Shown here piece by piece: positions 14,201-26,200 of a stretch of DNA of 64,000 bases. Location: positions 1,922,001 through 1,986,000 of the forward strand of contig BTRK01000003.1 in the NCBI GenBank assembly GCA_036245805.1. Direction: 5' to 3'. The notes beneath the pieces were generated by a model. That model saw only the letters and a program-made list of their open reading frames with translations. It did not search any database and was not told where the DNA came from. Every line of letters starts with the position of its first letter. Position 1 is the first letter of the stretch. This DNA comes from Pristionchus mayeri (taxonomy: Eukaryota > Nematoda > Chromadorea > Rhabditida > Neodiplogasteridae). The translations under genes were made by a program, and so were the position numbers.

Positions 14201-17200
14201 AACTCGCCTCCTTGGCCGAGACATTGTTGCTTTGAGCCAATGCTGCAGATCGGCTGTGGCTAACTGAAATGCATCTGCTTGTCAAATAACTCTTGCAATT
14301 CGGTGCGGCATTATCCTCATTTTGCATTACTGCCACGGTTCAAGAAAAGTGTCACAAGCGCCCATCTTAATTTACCGACCTTTCTTGTTGCTTTTGTTCT
14401 TCTGATGTTCTTGATTTGCTCATGATGTAGACATGGGACATGAGTTGGTCTAGGCAACTGAAAAAAATATTGATTTATCTAACGATTCGCAAAAAATGCA
14501 GTGGAAAATTTTTGAGCGAGTGAATGAATCGATTTTAGGTGTTAAGAAAGGCTTCTCTATCTCTCGATTTGCTCAACATTGAGAGTAAACGTGAGAGAAA
14601 TTGAGGTGAAGACTTCAGATGATAGCAGATATGGGTGGATAAACGAGAATGAGGGGAGGAGAGGTGGGGGAGGGGGAAGGAATGGGCGGAGTCTGGCTAC
14701 ATGTGATTTCCGGAATACTGATATTCATAGCCTGCTTATCAGGCAAGTCTTGTAAGGAGTATGTGTGGGAAAGTGAGGGTAATGTTGTACTATTGCTTCT
14801 TCTTAGAAATAGGGCATAGAGTGGGAGGTGAGGGTTTCTTGGTAACCGAGGAGCCGCTCTGATGTTGTGCACACCCACGCTAATGTAAGCTGCAATATCA
14901 CATCCCCACTTTCAGTATCTACCATAGGAAGGAACAATTAGCGCCTTCGACCACTAGGCCTTGATCGAAGTTACTCCTTGCGACGAAATTTACATCAACT
15001 ACATCAAAGGATAATCGCATACCTCCTATGCACCATGAATGGATGGAATAAAAAATTGTATTTTTTGTATTAAGCCATGAATATCGACCGTGTGATTTCT
15101 TCCAAAAATTGGAACTTCTTTGGTTAATGGTCACACTCACCTCCGTTCTTCAACTAGCCCACTTATTTCAAAGTATTCCTCCCTGATTCATGTTCTCAAA
15201 TAAAGGAAGGGATGGGAAATGAGAGGTGGTGGCTGTAAACCGATGAACTGGTGCGGAATTGCTAAGGAAAGCATGAGTTACTCTTGTGATTCTGAGCTTG
15301 CTCGTCGTTTGCCAGCAGTATACAATAGTCCTTTATGACTAATTCTTTATTCTGGTTTCGTACAATTGAACGGGGCGGGTCGGTTAGCGCGACTCCTTTC
15401 CTTGATCCTTGCGTCCTTGCTGCACAAGCCGCTGCGATGGATTGGGTTAGTGGGGGGGGGGGGGGGGGGTAAAGGGAGGGAGGTGGGAGGAGAAGGGGTC
15501 AATCATACGTGGGCAGGCATTGCTGCCGAATTTGAAATTCCGGGAGGGTGCACTCTAGTTCAGCCACAAAACCGGCAGGGTTTACGGAAAGTGGTACCCG
15601 AAAATTCGAAGATTTTTATTATAAGAAAACCGGCAGGGTTTTGCTGATAGCAGTAAAGGTGCTAACGTTTGGTCGCAATTCAATATCGAATAGCCAACCA
15701 CTCAGTGCACACACACACCTTCGGAGATCTTTCTCGCTCGTTTCACTGTAAAACGCTTATCCTAGTAAGAGGGGAAGGAAGCGTGCAAGGGACTGGCACT
15801 CACCGGTATTGATAGTCCGGCTAAGGAGTTAGGAGCCTCGAAAGTGAGCTATTGTGCGAGCCCTGGAGAGGAATGAGAAAAATCGCATGGAAACACACCT
15901 CCTAGGCCAGATCCTTGATGGTGCTTCTGTATATAGCAGAGCGACTGTGGCTAGCTCACTGCAATTCAATTCAATTCAAATCAATTATTTATTCCGTTCA
16001 TGTGGGAATATTCAAGATATCATTGTGGAATGGTGTCGAAAAACGGAGGTCCGTCGATGTGGTCGAATCGGGTTTGCTTTCAGCAAGGGTATAGAAGGGA
16101 AGGGGTGGGTTCTCATTGATGTAGCCCATTATGGATAACGGATTTGGGAAATGATAGAGGGGGCTGTGAGGAGATGAGAGAACGGAAGGAATTATGTGGG
16201 AGAACAACAAAATCTGTGGTAAGAGAATTCCAAAAGGAAATGGATCTAGATACGAGTGTGGAATACGACTTCGGAGGGATAAAGGGTAAGGTTATTCGAA
16301 GAGGGTGACCATTACGGAGACGGCGGGTGAGAGGGGCAGGGATAAGAAGAGAAGAAAAGTCAAGTAAATAGCGACTGTGTAGAATGGAATGAAGGAACAC
16401 AATATCGGTTACGGTTCTACGGCTTTCAAGAGTTGTTAATTCAAGAAATTGCATTCGTTCAAAATAAGGTACATGAGGAAGAACGCACCGGGAGTAAAGC
16501 CTACGAGAGAAGTCACGTTGTACTTTTTCTAGTTCCTTAGTCAATTCGACAGAATGGGATGGGTTCCAAATAACTGAACAATATTCAAGGGTAGGAAGAA
16601 CAAATGTTGTATAGGCTTTCTTGTAAATGGTGGGGCATTTACTATGAAATGACTTAAACATGAGGTTAATTTTGGAGCGGGCCTTAGCAACAATCTTTTG
16701 TATATGATAAGAGAAAGAGAGATTGGGGGAGAAATGGACACCTAAGTCTTTAACGATTACTTTTGTTACATTCCTCTCTTTTACAGTGGGCTCATTGAGG
16801 AGAACCCCATTAATAAAGTACGATCTACGGGGATTATGCAAGCCGAAATGTACAATATGACATTTGGTCTCAGAGATACCTAAATTCCATTGAGAGGACC
16901 AAGAGGAGACCGAGTCTAATGCATTTTGAAGATCGTCAGAATATTTGGGCACTTCAGCATACAATTTGAGGTCATCTGCATACACGGAATAGTGAATGGT
17001 CATTGGGAATTGGGAACTAATATCATTAATGAATAGAATGAAGAGGAGAGGACCTAAGCAGGATCTCTGCGGAACTCCCGATCTCATAAGGAGAGGGGGA
17101 GAAATAGATGAGTCTATAAAAACGGATTGGGTTCTGTTGGAAAGGTAGGAATGAAACCACGATACAAGGTGGTCAGAGATGCCTAACTGGGACAATTTGA

Positions 17201-20200
17201 ATAACAATAGCCTATGGTCTATGCTATCGAACGCTTTCTTAAAATCAATATACACAGTATCAAATGGGGAACCATTTTTAGAGATTCTAAGATAATGGGA
17301 AAAGGTTTCAGCAAGATTCGAGGAGGTGGATCTACTATTACGAAATCCTAATTGTCGTGGATCAAAGAGGTTATTTACATCTAGAAAAGTGGTGATCTTC
17401 TCGATAAGTATTTTCTCAAAAACTTTGCATACAGAGGAAGTGAGCGAGATAGGCCGAAAGTCTGATATGGAGTTACTGGTATGGAGCAATGAAACAACAT
17501 TCCAAATTGCGCTAGCAATTCGTTGCAAGACTACTAATTTTGCATCACTGCCACAGAGTACGCCCAATAGTTATTTACTGACATCCGTTGGTGTTTGTAT
17601 TCTTCTTTCCATTCTTGAATTGCTCATGATGGAGACATGAGACATGAGTTGATCTAGGCAACTGAAAGTTGTTGAATTATCTAACAGTATGGGAAAATAT
17701 AGTGCAAAACTTCGAGCGAGTGAGTGAATCGATTTTAGACAGAGGAGAGAGTGGAGAGATTTCTTCATCTCTTCCTCTCGTTGCTCTCGGACAACCAGAG
17801 ATGGAAAGGGTACCGCCGGATTTGTGCAAGACTGGCCCTGAGGGGCTCAGTCCTGTGTGTGTAGTATGTGAAGAGTGAACTAAGGATAAGATCTGCCTCG
17901 AGTACTCAGGCAACGATTTTTCAGGTAAGCAGTAGAAACAACAACGAAGCGACGATTCAACAGCAGTTAGACCTTGATCCCGCGTATCGAGCAGACTCTC
18001 AGACTTGATAGGCTCACGGGAATAGGATCTCCGCAAGCGACAAGTCAAAGAGGCACGATAAGCGAGGTGGTTCAAGGTGGGAGTGAAGAGAGCAAAAAGA
18101 GCCCTCTCTCGGGACGGGCAAAATAGGCGGAGTCAACTAGAGAAAAGAGGGGGGGGGAAGAAGCTAGGTGACGAGGGACTGTAGGCAATAAGAGACAGCC
18201 GGCAAAGGTGGGAAGAGATAGTGCACGAAAAGAGAGAGGGAGCAGGCGCGAGGACTAAGATGATGGAACAGATAATGGGGCAAAAAGTGCTGATGAATGA
18301 AAGGCAGAACTCCAAGTCGATCGATATTCTCCTAGTCCACGACAGGATTCATGGCCGAGTGGTCTGAGGCGCTTGCATTTACATACCATGTCACATAGAT
18401 GCGAGCGCCTTAGACCACTAGCCCATGAACCGGGGCAACGAATCGTTGAGCGGACAACGTTGAGAGTAAATGTGAGAGAATTTGAGGCGAAGACTTGATG
18501 ATACCAGAGATGGGTGGAGAAACGAGAATGAGGGGAGGAGAGAAGAGGAGGGGGGGGGGGTGAAAAGGGGCGGAGTCTGGCTACACGTGGTTTCCGGAGG
18601 AATGATATTCATATCATGTTTATCAAACAAGCCTTGTGAGGAGTATGCGTGGGAAGGAGAGGGTAATGTTGTACTATTGCTTCTTCTTAAAAAAAGCGCA
18701 TCGAGGGGGAGGGGAGATGCGAAGTTTTCTTGGTAAGCGAAAAGCCTACACGAATGTAAGCCCCAAGATGCAGGGTGGCAATCTCCAAAAAAGCCTAATT
18801 CTGACCGAGAATTAAGAAAAAATTACGGAAATAATAATAAAAAATGATGAATAACTTCAGTTTGCGTGCTGGAGCAGTTGTCGTCGCCGTCGAAGGAGTC
18901 GCTGAAGGCGTCGGACGGCACGACGTCCACCTGGCTGCTGTCGCTGTCGACGCTCGTCGGCGCACTGCTGAAGAAGTGAGAAATTCAGTCAGCTACAATT
19001 TTTGTACATAAAATTGGCAAATAGTCGTTGCGGCGCTCTGTGAAAGTTTGGATTTTTACTTTCCTGCTCTCGCTGTCGACGCTCGTCTGCGCGCTGCTGA
19101 ACAAGTGAGAGCACTAGGGATGACTAGAGTTGCGAAATTGATCCACCTAACTATTTTGTGCACAAAATTCGGAATTAGTCGCTGCGGCGTTTCTGCGAGA
19201 GTTTGGATCGCGTCATTTTGATTATGGGAAATGATGAGCCTCGAATTTTGAATATTTATAAGGACAGAAGTGCTCGGAAGTAGGCTGCATTGTTCAAAGT
19301 GCGTTCTCCCCACATTCTCTCGTTTCCCCTGCTGATTACTGGTTGCAGCAATGAGTAATGTCTGGAGGTTGCGCATAGTTTCAATAGCCTTATGTTCCTC
19401 TTCATGAACAACTTATAATGTTTCCTGTAATAATGAAGCTCATACCAGTAAATAGAAAAAGGGAGAAATTGTGGGAAATGGAAAAGTACGAAGATGGAAA
19501 AAAATCGATAATTCAGATGGGGCTGAATCATTTTAGAACTTTTGTTGTTGTTTTTGAACTCACTGATGAAATTGGAACATTTTTTTTTCATCCTCTGTAT
19601 AGTTCTAAAACGACCAGTTCTAGACTCATACAGCCCCCAATTCAGATACACGTTAGAGAAAGGAAGAAATTGTGGAAAATGGAAAGTACGAGGATAAAAA
19701 AATCGATACTTCAGATACACGATTGAGCTGTCGCCGGTGCTCGACTACGTGGGCATGCAGCTGCGCAGCAACAAGAGGTGGGCGGAGAATCGTATTGATT
19801 TAAAATATCGATTTTTTGCACTTTTGCGTCAAATTTAGATGAAATTATGAACCAGTTGTTGTTGTCAAAAGTGAGTAGCATAGAAAACGTTCGTTGCGCT
19901 ATGTGAGTTTTGTAGTATTTTCAACCGGCACTAGGTTGGATGAGAACTATTACGTGAATTGCCTTTGATAAATCAAAGACCGTCTCATTGAAAGACGACA
20001 TGACGAATTAATTCTCATCCGGCCTTGTGCCGTTGGAATCTGAAGAGCGAAAGGATAAATTATCCTGGATAATTTTTAGAATAAAGAAAAGTGTTGTTCC
20101 ATGACTCCTATGATCTTTGATCTCTCTCATTGCAGCGCGGATCTGCTCATCCTCAACGAGATGCTGCACTCGATGGCGGGCATCGAGAAGGCCACGCAGG

Positions 20201-23200
20201 CCACCCAGGAGCACATCGAGGCGCTCAGCGGGGGAGAGCTGCTCAGGCAGGAGGTACAGTAGACATTCGGAAAATATCCCACTAATTTAGTGGCACTAAA
20301 GGAACACTTCATTCGTGTATGATCAATGTTCATGAACAAATATACTACTGTTCCTGTTGTATTTCACTTAGTGGTTCTATTATTTTTCGCTCATACTTTA
20401 CCAGCGTACTCTAGACGTCATAGAAAAATTAAGAGATTTTTTACCGTTTACAGGGTGGTAGCTACGGGTCGTCGATTCGCAACAAGAAGGCGGCGCTGCG
20501 ACTGAGAGACGCGATCCTCAAGGAAGATCTGGCTGTCGGTGAGGAATTCAGTTTGTGATATTGGACACTAGAGTTGGAAATTTGAGACAAGGTTAAGGTA
20601 CCACTACGTCTCTCCTTCCACGGATAGTGAAATACGACGAGGGAGAGTTGTAACGGTCTTGTTAACTTGTCTCGAATTTCCAATCCTAGTAGTGTGCCCA
20701 CAGTACTCGATTTCTTGATCTATCTCTCTCTATCTCTCTCTCCTCTCAGGTCTGAGTATCCTGGTGGCGCAGCAGCGCGACGCGATTCTGTACAGTGGAT
20801 CGAAGGAGATGCCGCTCAAGCTGACGGGAGAGATGGCTGATCAGGTGAGGGGGGGGGCGATTCACCTTTGTTCAGCCAGCCATCTTTTTTGCACAACAAA
20901 ATTCGCAATTAGTCGTTGCGGCGCTCTGTGAGAGTTTTGAATATATTTGGTGGGATTCGAATTTTACGGGAGAGATGGCTGATCAGGTTGGTGGGGAGAT
21001 TCGTCTTGGGCCAGCGATTTTGAGGTTTCACGCTGTCCATTTGTCACCTACATACTTGCCTCTCGAATAAGATCGAGCGATGATTTAGTTAGATACAATT
21101 GTGTGGATTGTACGAAATAGGAGTTTTGCAAAATGGCTGATCAGGTGGGGCAGTAGTGATTACACATCGGCGAGTGCTCTCCTCGATTAACATACTCTCT
21201 CGCTCTGTTTGACCGGCGAGAGAGCACACGGAATTAGGGATGTAATAGCCGATTTGGAAACACTGGTAGCGACACTGGTTTTTTTCTTCTGCGACTTTGA
21301 AGTTTCACGCTGTCCTTTTGTGCCCTGCAAGTTTGCCTTGTTGATAAGATCGAATGATGATTGAGTTAGATACAATTTTGTGACATGTAGAAAATTAGAA
21401 TTTTCAGATCAATTTTTTGACCACGAAGTACTGTTTCAAAGGAGACATGTAAAACTGAGGAATTTTGTCATTCGATTCTTCTCGCGGTCTCAACTGAAAA
21501 CATATATTTCGCAATTCGAGAATATGTGTAGCTTTTTAGAAAAAAATCCATCGCTGACCTTTGATCTCTCCATCTCTCTTGCAGTGTCGCGACACGCTCG
21601 TGCAGTTCTCGTCGTTCCTGCTGGAGAACATGCGCGCGGAGGAGTACGCGAGGAAGGTGGGTTGTTATCTTTATATATATATATATATATATTTATGCTA
21701 TTTCGTACGAAATAACGTGAGATAACACTAAAAATAGAACAGGAAAATGAATGACGATGAGAATCACTGGTTAATGACAGGATAAAAGGGTCATGGAGTC
21801 AGGAGGACCTATTCAGGGGAACTGGTTTCATTCTCGGTGTTTACTAAAAGCCTTGCCGCTCTTGGAAAGAAGCTATTGTGTCTGTAGTTATGATTCGATC
21901 CAGGGTTGTTGAAGTTCATGCCGTTTCGCGTGTAGTAAATTTTGAAATAATGTTGTTTTCGGTTGGATATACTATATTTGCCTCGTATGAGATTTGTGGC
22001 TACTCTTACATCAATCGTTATTCTACGCTTCTCTAGGGACTCAATGCCTAGTTTCTTATTGCGGTCGAAAGCGGTAGGCATATTTTCCCAAGTATGATCA
22101 AAACAGCGCATAAATAAGCGTCGCGTGAAGTAGTTTTGTACCTTTTCGAGTTCCTTTTTATCCTTGTTTTGGTAAGGGTTGAAGACGGAGGAAGCGCTTT
22201 CTAAAATCGGTCTGATGTACATTGAGTAAGTTTTGAGAAGTACTTCTATATTTTTGGTTCGTAAAGCTCTTAGGATAGTGTGACAGGTAGTTTTGGCATT
22301 AATGGATATGGTAGTGCAATGATCGGAGAAAGAGAGGCTTTTCTGGATAACAAAACCGAGGTCTTTCACTGTTTGTTTTTGTTCCAGAGTACTGGTTCCT
22401 ATGGTATATGTTCGCATTGTATTTGCTCTGCCTAGATGCAATGAGTTGCACTTATGTGCAGCAAGAGGAAGTTGCCATTTTTCTGACCAGTGCACGATAG
22501 TGTCAATCGCAGCTTGTAATGGGGCAGATGAATTTCCCTTCCTAAAGGACCGATATATTTTTATATCATCAGCATACATTCTTGCAACTACGCCATGGTT
22601 TTGCACTAGAGTGGGAATTTCTGAAGTGTAAATAAGGAAAAGTAAGGGACCAATGACTGAGCCCTGTGGGACGCCGCTAGTTACAGGCATTGATGTAGAG
22701 AGCACATCTTTTACTCGCACTTGGAATGATCTATCTGTGAGATATCCTGTAATCCATTTGATTGTATTTTCTGAGAGACCTATTGTGCTAAGCTTTAGTT
22801 TTAGCTTGGGGTGGGAGACTCTATAAAAAGCTTTTGTGAAATCAAAGTAGATAACTTCAACTGGTTTCCCATCACTAATCGAGGATGTCCAGTGTTCGAG
22901 AACTTCTAGCATTTGGAGCTCACGCGACCGTTTCTTGCGGAATCCATATTGCTCATCGGGGAAACTTTCTAATTGCTCATAATGGGTGATAATGGATTTG
23001 CACAAAATTCGCTCAAAGACTCGGCAGAAGAAAGAGGTAATTGAGATGGGTCTGTAATTTAGGGGATTGGAGAAGGGGGTGATTTCTTAACGGGGGTTAC
23101 GATGGAATGTCGCCAATGTGAGGGAACGGTCCCAGATTGGTAGGAGTTCCTAAAGATGATTTCGAGGGCTTCGGAAATTGGTACGGCAATTCGTTTAATG

Positions 23201-26200
23201 AAGGTGAGGTCAATGTTCTCTGGGGTTTTACAGGAGGAGCGTTTCCATTTCTCAATGATGGCGCAGATTTCATGTCTTAGAAATTGGGGTTCTTCGTATG
23301 TACCAAGCTGAGGTAGGGCTCCAGTATTGGGCAGTTTTCCGTCATCGACGGTGAATACGCTTACGAAGGTCTCAGCAAGTAAGTTAGCTTTGCCTAAGTC
23401 GTCCATGACTAGAATACCATCAGCTCTTTTTAATCCTTCTACTCCCTTGGATTTATTGGCACAGCGTTTCATAAAACGGAAGAACTTATTCTTATCGTCG
23501 CTTTCGATTATCTTTTTCTCAATGGTTTTGTGATACCGTTGTAACTCTTTGCGAAATTTTTTGTTCAGAATCTCGAAATCACGTTCATCGTTAGGGTCGT
23601 TGCTATTTATCGATTTATGCCAGGCTTGAAAACGTTTTCCTAATAGTCGCTCAATATGAGGGGGAAGTTTCCCATGAGATAGGCTCACTTTGGTCCAAGG
23701 AACATGGGTGTCTATTGATTTTTGAATGACACTAATCAAGAGGTCGTACATGAGATCTACATTTGCTATTTTAGAAAATGCGCTTGTCCAATCGATGTTT
23801 GCTAATTGAGAATTAATTAGGTCGTAGTCAGCATTTCTGTAGTCACGCCTAAGAGTGAAAGTAGGGGTCGAATGACTCATTGTGAATTTGAATTCAACTG
23901 TTGAATGGTCAGACAATTCGAAAGGGGGACCCACTTCAGTTTGGGAGATGAGACCGGGATGGTTGCATAGTAGTAAATCAAGAATATTTTCTTTTCTGGT
24001 GGGTTGTTGGACAAACTGGGCTAGTTTGGCTGAGCTACAGAGGTCAAGGAATGATTGCGAGGAGGGGATAATCGATTTCGGTTGAGTTGCGGGATGTATT
24101 GACCAGTCAATATCAGGGAGATTGAAATCGCCTGTGACTATTGTAGGTTGAGGGCAAGAGCAAAGGTCAAGTATTGATTTGGAAAGAGAAGCAGTTTGTA
24201 TCGTACTCGCTTTGGGGCTACGGTAGGCGCATACAATCCTAACTAAGTCGCCGTTTATGTCAACATCTACTGCTAATAGCTCGTGGGAATCAGGTACCGT
24301 CTCATCAGCAATCTGTGCTGCACTTATGGACGAGTGTAGAATGATCGCAACACCACCACCTCTAGAGTTTCTATCTCTTCTGAACACATTGTAGTACTGA
24401 TCGTGGTCACCTAACAGAAGCGAGTTAAGGAATGATGGAGAGAGCCATGTCTCAGTGAGGCAAATCATAGCATACTTTTTAGAAAGGGTTTGCGAGAGAT
24501 ATTGTAGTTTGTTTTGGATAGAGCGGCAGTTGGCTAATATTGCAGAGAAAGAAAGTGAGTGTCTGTCTGAGTGATGTTTGGGCCGGTGAATTAATACCAG
24601 TTTCCCTGGGTGCCGAAGTTGGGAGGAATGCCATACTGAGAAATGTGTGAGATGAAGGGATTGGAATATGAATACTGATTGGGGAAGGGATTCAAGGGGA
24701 TGGGGTTGAAGAGTGGGGGAGGAGGGGCTCCGTATCTATTGCGAGTGTTCTGGGGAAGAAAGGGGGGACTCTGGCGAGGAGGAGGGATTGGATTGGGGTG
24801 GTTCTGGCGAGGACGAGTATTCAGGTTGTTTGGACCACGGTTCGTTGCGGATGAGAAGACCGAGTCGCGTCTGCTTCTGGCACGGTTTCTCGAGGGAATT
24901 CCGACGGTCTGGGGAAGGGTCTGGCTTCGGGGTACGGTAGGAATGGAGGAAGGGGACGGCTCGGGTCCGTTTCTTCCGCATCCTCGTCCGGGTATCTTCC
25001 GGCGAGCGTCATCCTTGTCAGCATAAGATGGGCGGATGTAGACATCCTTGAAGGACGAGTCGCGAGAGATTCTATTTGCATTCTTGACCAGAAAAGCCGC
25101 GTGTTTACGAGTCGGTAGAACGACTTTCGTCAGACGGCAGTGAGGGGAGTTAACGTCTGCAGGGGGCATCCTGTATACGGATACGGGAAGGCAGGGGAAA
25201 CCAGCCAGGGCAGTGAGCTCCACTACCTGGTTGTAATCTCTCTGGACCTGCTTCAACGGACTGAGGGAGGAATCCACAGGGAGGCGAGCAATAACTATGC
25301 TCCTCTCGAGGTCAGATGAGGTCTCATTTGAGGGTGACGGGATGGGGGAGGGAATGGTAGTGGGGCTGGAGGCGGTATTCGCAACTACGGGAGGGGCAGT
25401 GGCAGCAGAAGAGGATGGGGTATCCATTTCATCATCGTCACCATTAGCTACGCTCGAGTCGGGGGGAGGAGGGAAGCGTGTCTCTAACTCACATATCCTC
25501 TTCTCGAGACTGTGTGAGTACGACTGCTCCTTGTCGAGCTTGTTCTGGAGGCAGATGCAGAACTGCAGGAGATCCTCGTATGTTCCCGTAACCGTGTACT
25601 TGCGCTTCTTCGCGACTGGAGATCCGGTGGGAGACATGGCTGAGAAAGAGTGAGAGCGAGACGGGAACAGTCGGCTGATGATCTCACTGTTGTGGGTACC
25701 GAATTTAGGAAGTTGCACAGTCGGTACTCTGCGCCAACGTGGTTGGGGAGGAAGGGAAGGGCTTGGGCGAGAGAGTAGGCGAAATCGGGAGAGCGGCAGA
25801 GAGAGGTGAGAGGCACCTCTCTCGATGAGGGATAGGAGAAGAGACTGAGGGATAGGAGAAGAGACTGAGGGATAGGAGAAGAGACTGAGGGATAGGAGAA
25901 GAGACTGAGGGATAGGGGAAGAGACTGAGGGATAGGGGAAGAGACTGAGGGATAGGGGAAGAGACTGAGGGATAGGGGGGTTATGTGATTTTTGAAACAC
26001 GAATACTAAGGGGAAAACGGATACGTATTTGTTTGCTGTCATCACTAGATATCATTGGCATTTTAAAATGACTGTCAAGGACGTATCGCTTGACGACAAT
26101 TCTGTAGATTATTTGAGTAGTTGTTGAAGCATGACTCCAGTCGGTCACATTTGAAAAATTGGAAAATTTTGTGTAGCGGTTTTATAAAGAACTCTTGCGA

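Larger units (their letters stand above)
13376..18780. repeat. Intron 19 direct-repeat array (about 1.33-kb unit) interrupted by a retrotransposon
   Basis: Unit 1 runs from about 13376 to 14704 and unit 2 starts at about 14705; both begin at a TTCCGG-ATGATATT block. They share in the same order: GAGGAGCCGCTC, a tRNA-like segment, GGGGCGGGT, CACTCACCGGTA, GAGACATG..GACATGAGTTG, TGAATCGATTTTAG and GAGAGTAAA. Unit 2 is split by a LINE at about 15961-17540; its remainder continues to about 18592. A partial third unit starts at about 18593. The unit spacing was read by eye, and divergence is substantial. Confidence 0.6.
5283..18975 (+). other. THOC2 exon map, exons 1-20
   Basis: The exons chosen keep one open frame and consensus splice sites: 5283-5396, 5836-5883, 6087-6161, 6469-6566, 6792-6835, 7204-7315, 8217-8352, 8751-8843, 9238-9357, 9608-9724, 10130-10242, 10517-10658, 10818-10894, 11191-11224, 11374-11547, 11872-11927, 12084-12167, 12465-12561, 12975-13056, 18861-18975. 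The 34-nt exon at 11191 was placed by phase: it is the solution I found that joins exon 13 (phase 2) to the frame of 11374-11547. An alternative acceptor within 11374-11547 is possible. Confidence 0.82.
21663..25985 (-). mobile_element. Nearly full-length non-LTR retrotransposon in THOC2 intron 25
   Basis: The minus-strand element has, 5' to 3': a tandem-repeat leader (25830-25979), ORF1 (25637 to 24591), an AP-type endonuclease frame (about 24590 to 23059) and a reverse transcriptase frame (23005 to 21809), then a tail ending in (TA)n near 21670-21695. The order is that of CR1/jockey-group LINEs. Endonuclease and reverse transcriptase are in different frames, so the copy is broken at that junction. 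It lies antisense within its host intron. Confidence 0.88.

Noticed and set aside
18349..18430. tRNA-Ser or tRNA-Leu gene
   Set aside because: Only the 5' half (A box) is present, in two inverted copies; no T arm, B box or acceptor pairing.
24679..25026. Plus-strand Gly-rich frame over the LINE
   Set aside because: Complement of the Pro-rich tail of LINE ORF1.
25830..25979. Possible CRISPR array
   Set aside because: Contiguous 20-bp tandem units without spacers, inside a LINE in a eukaryotic intron.
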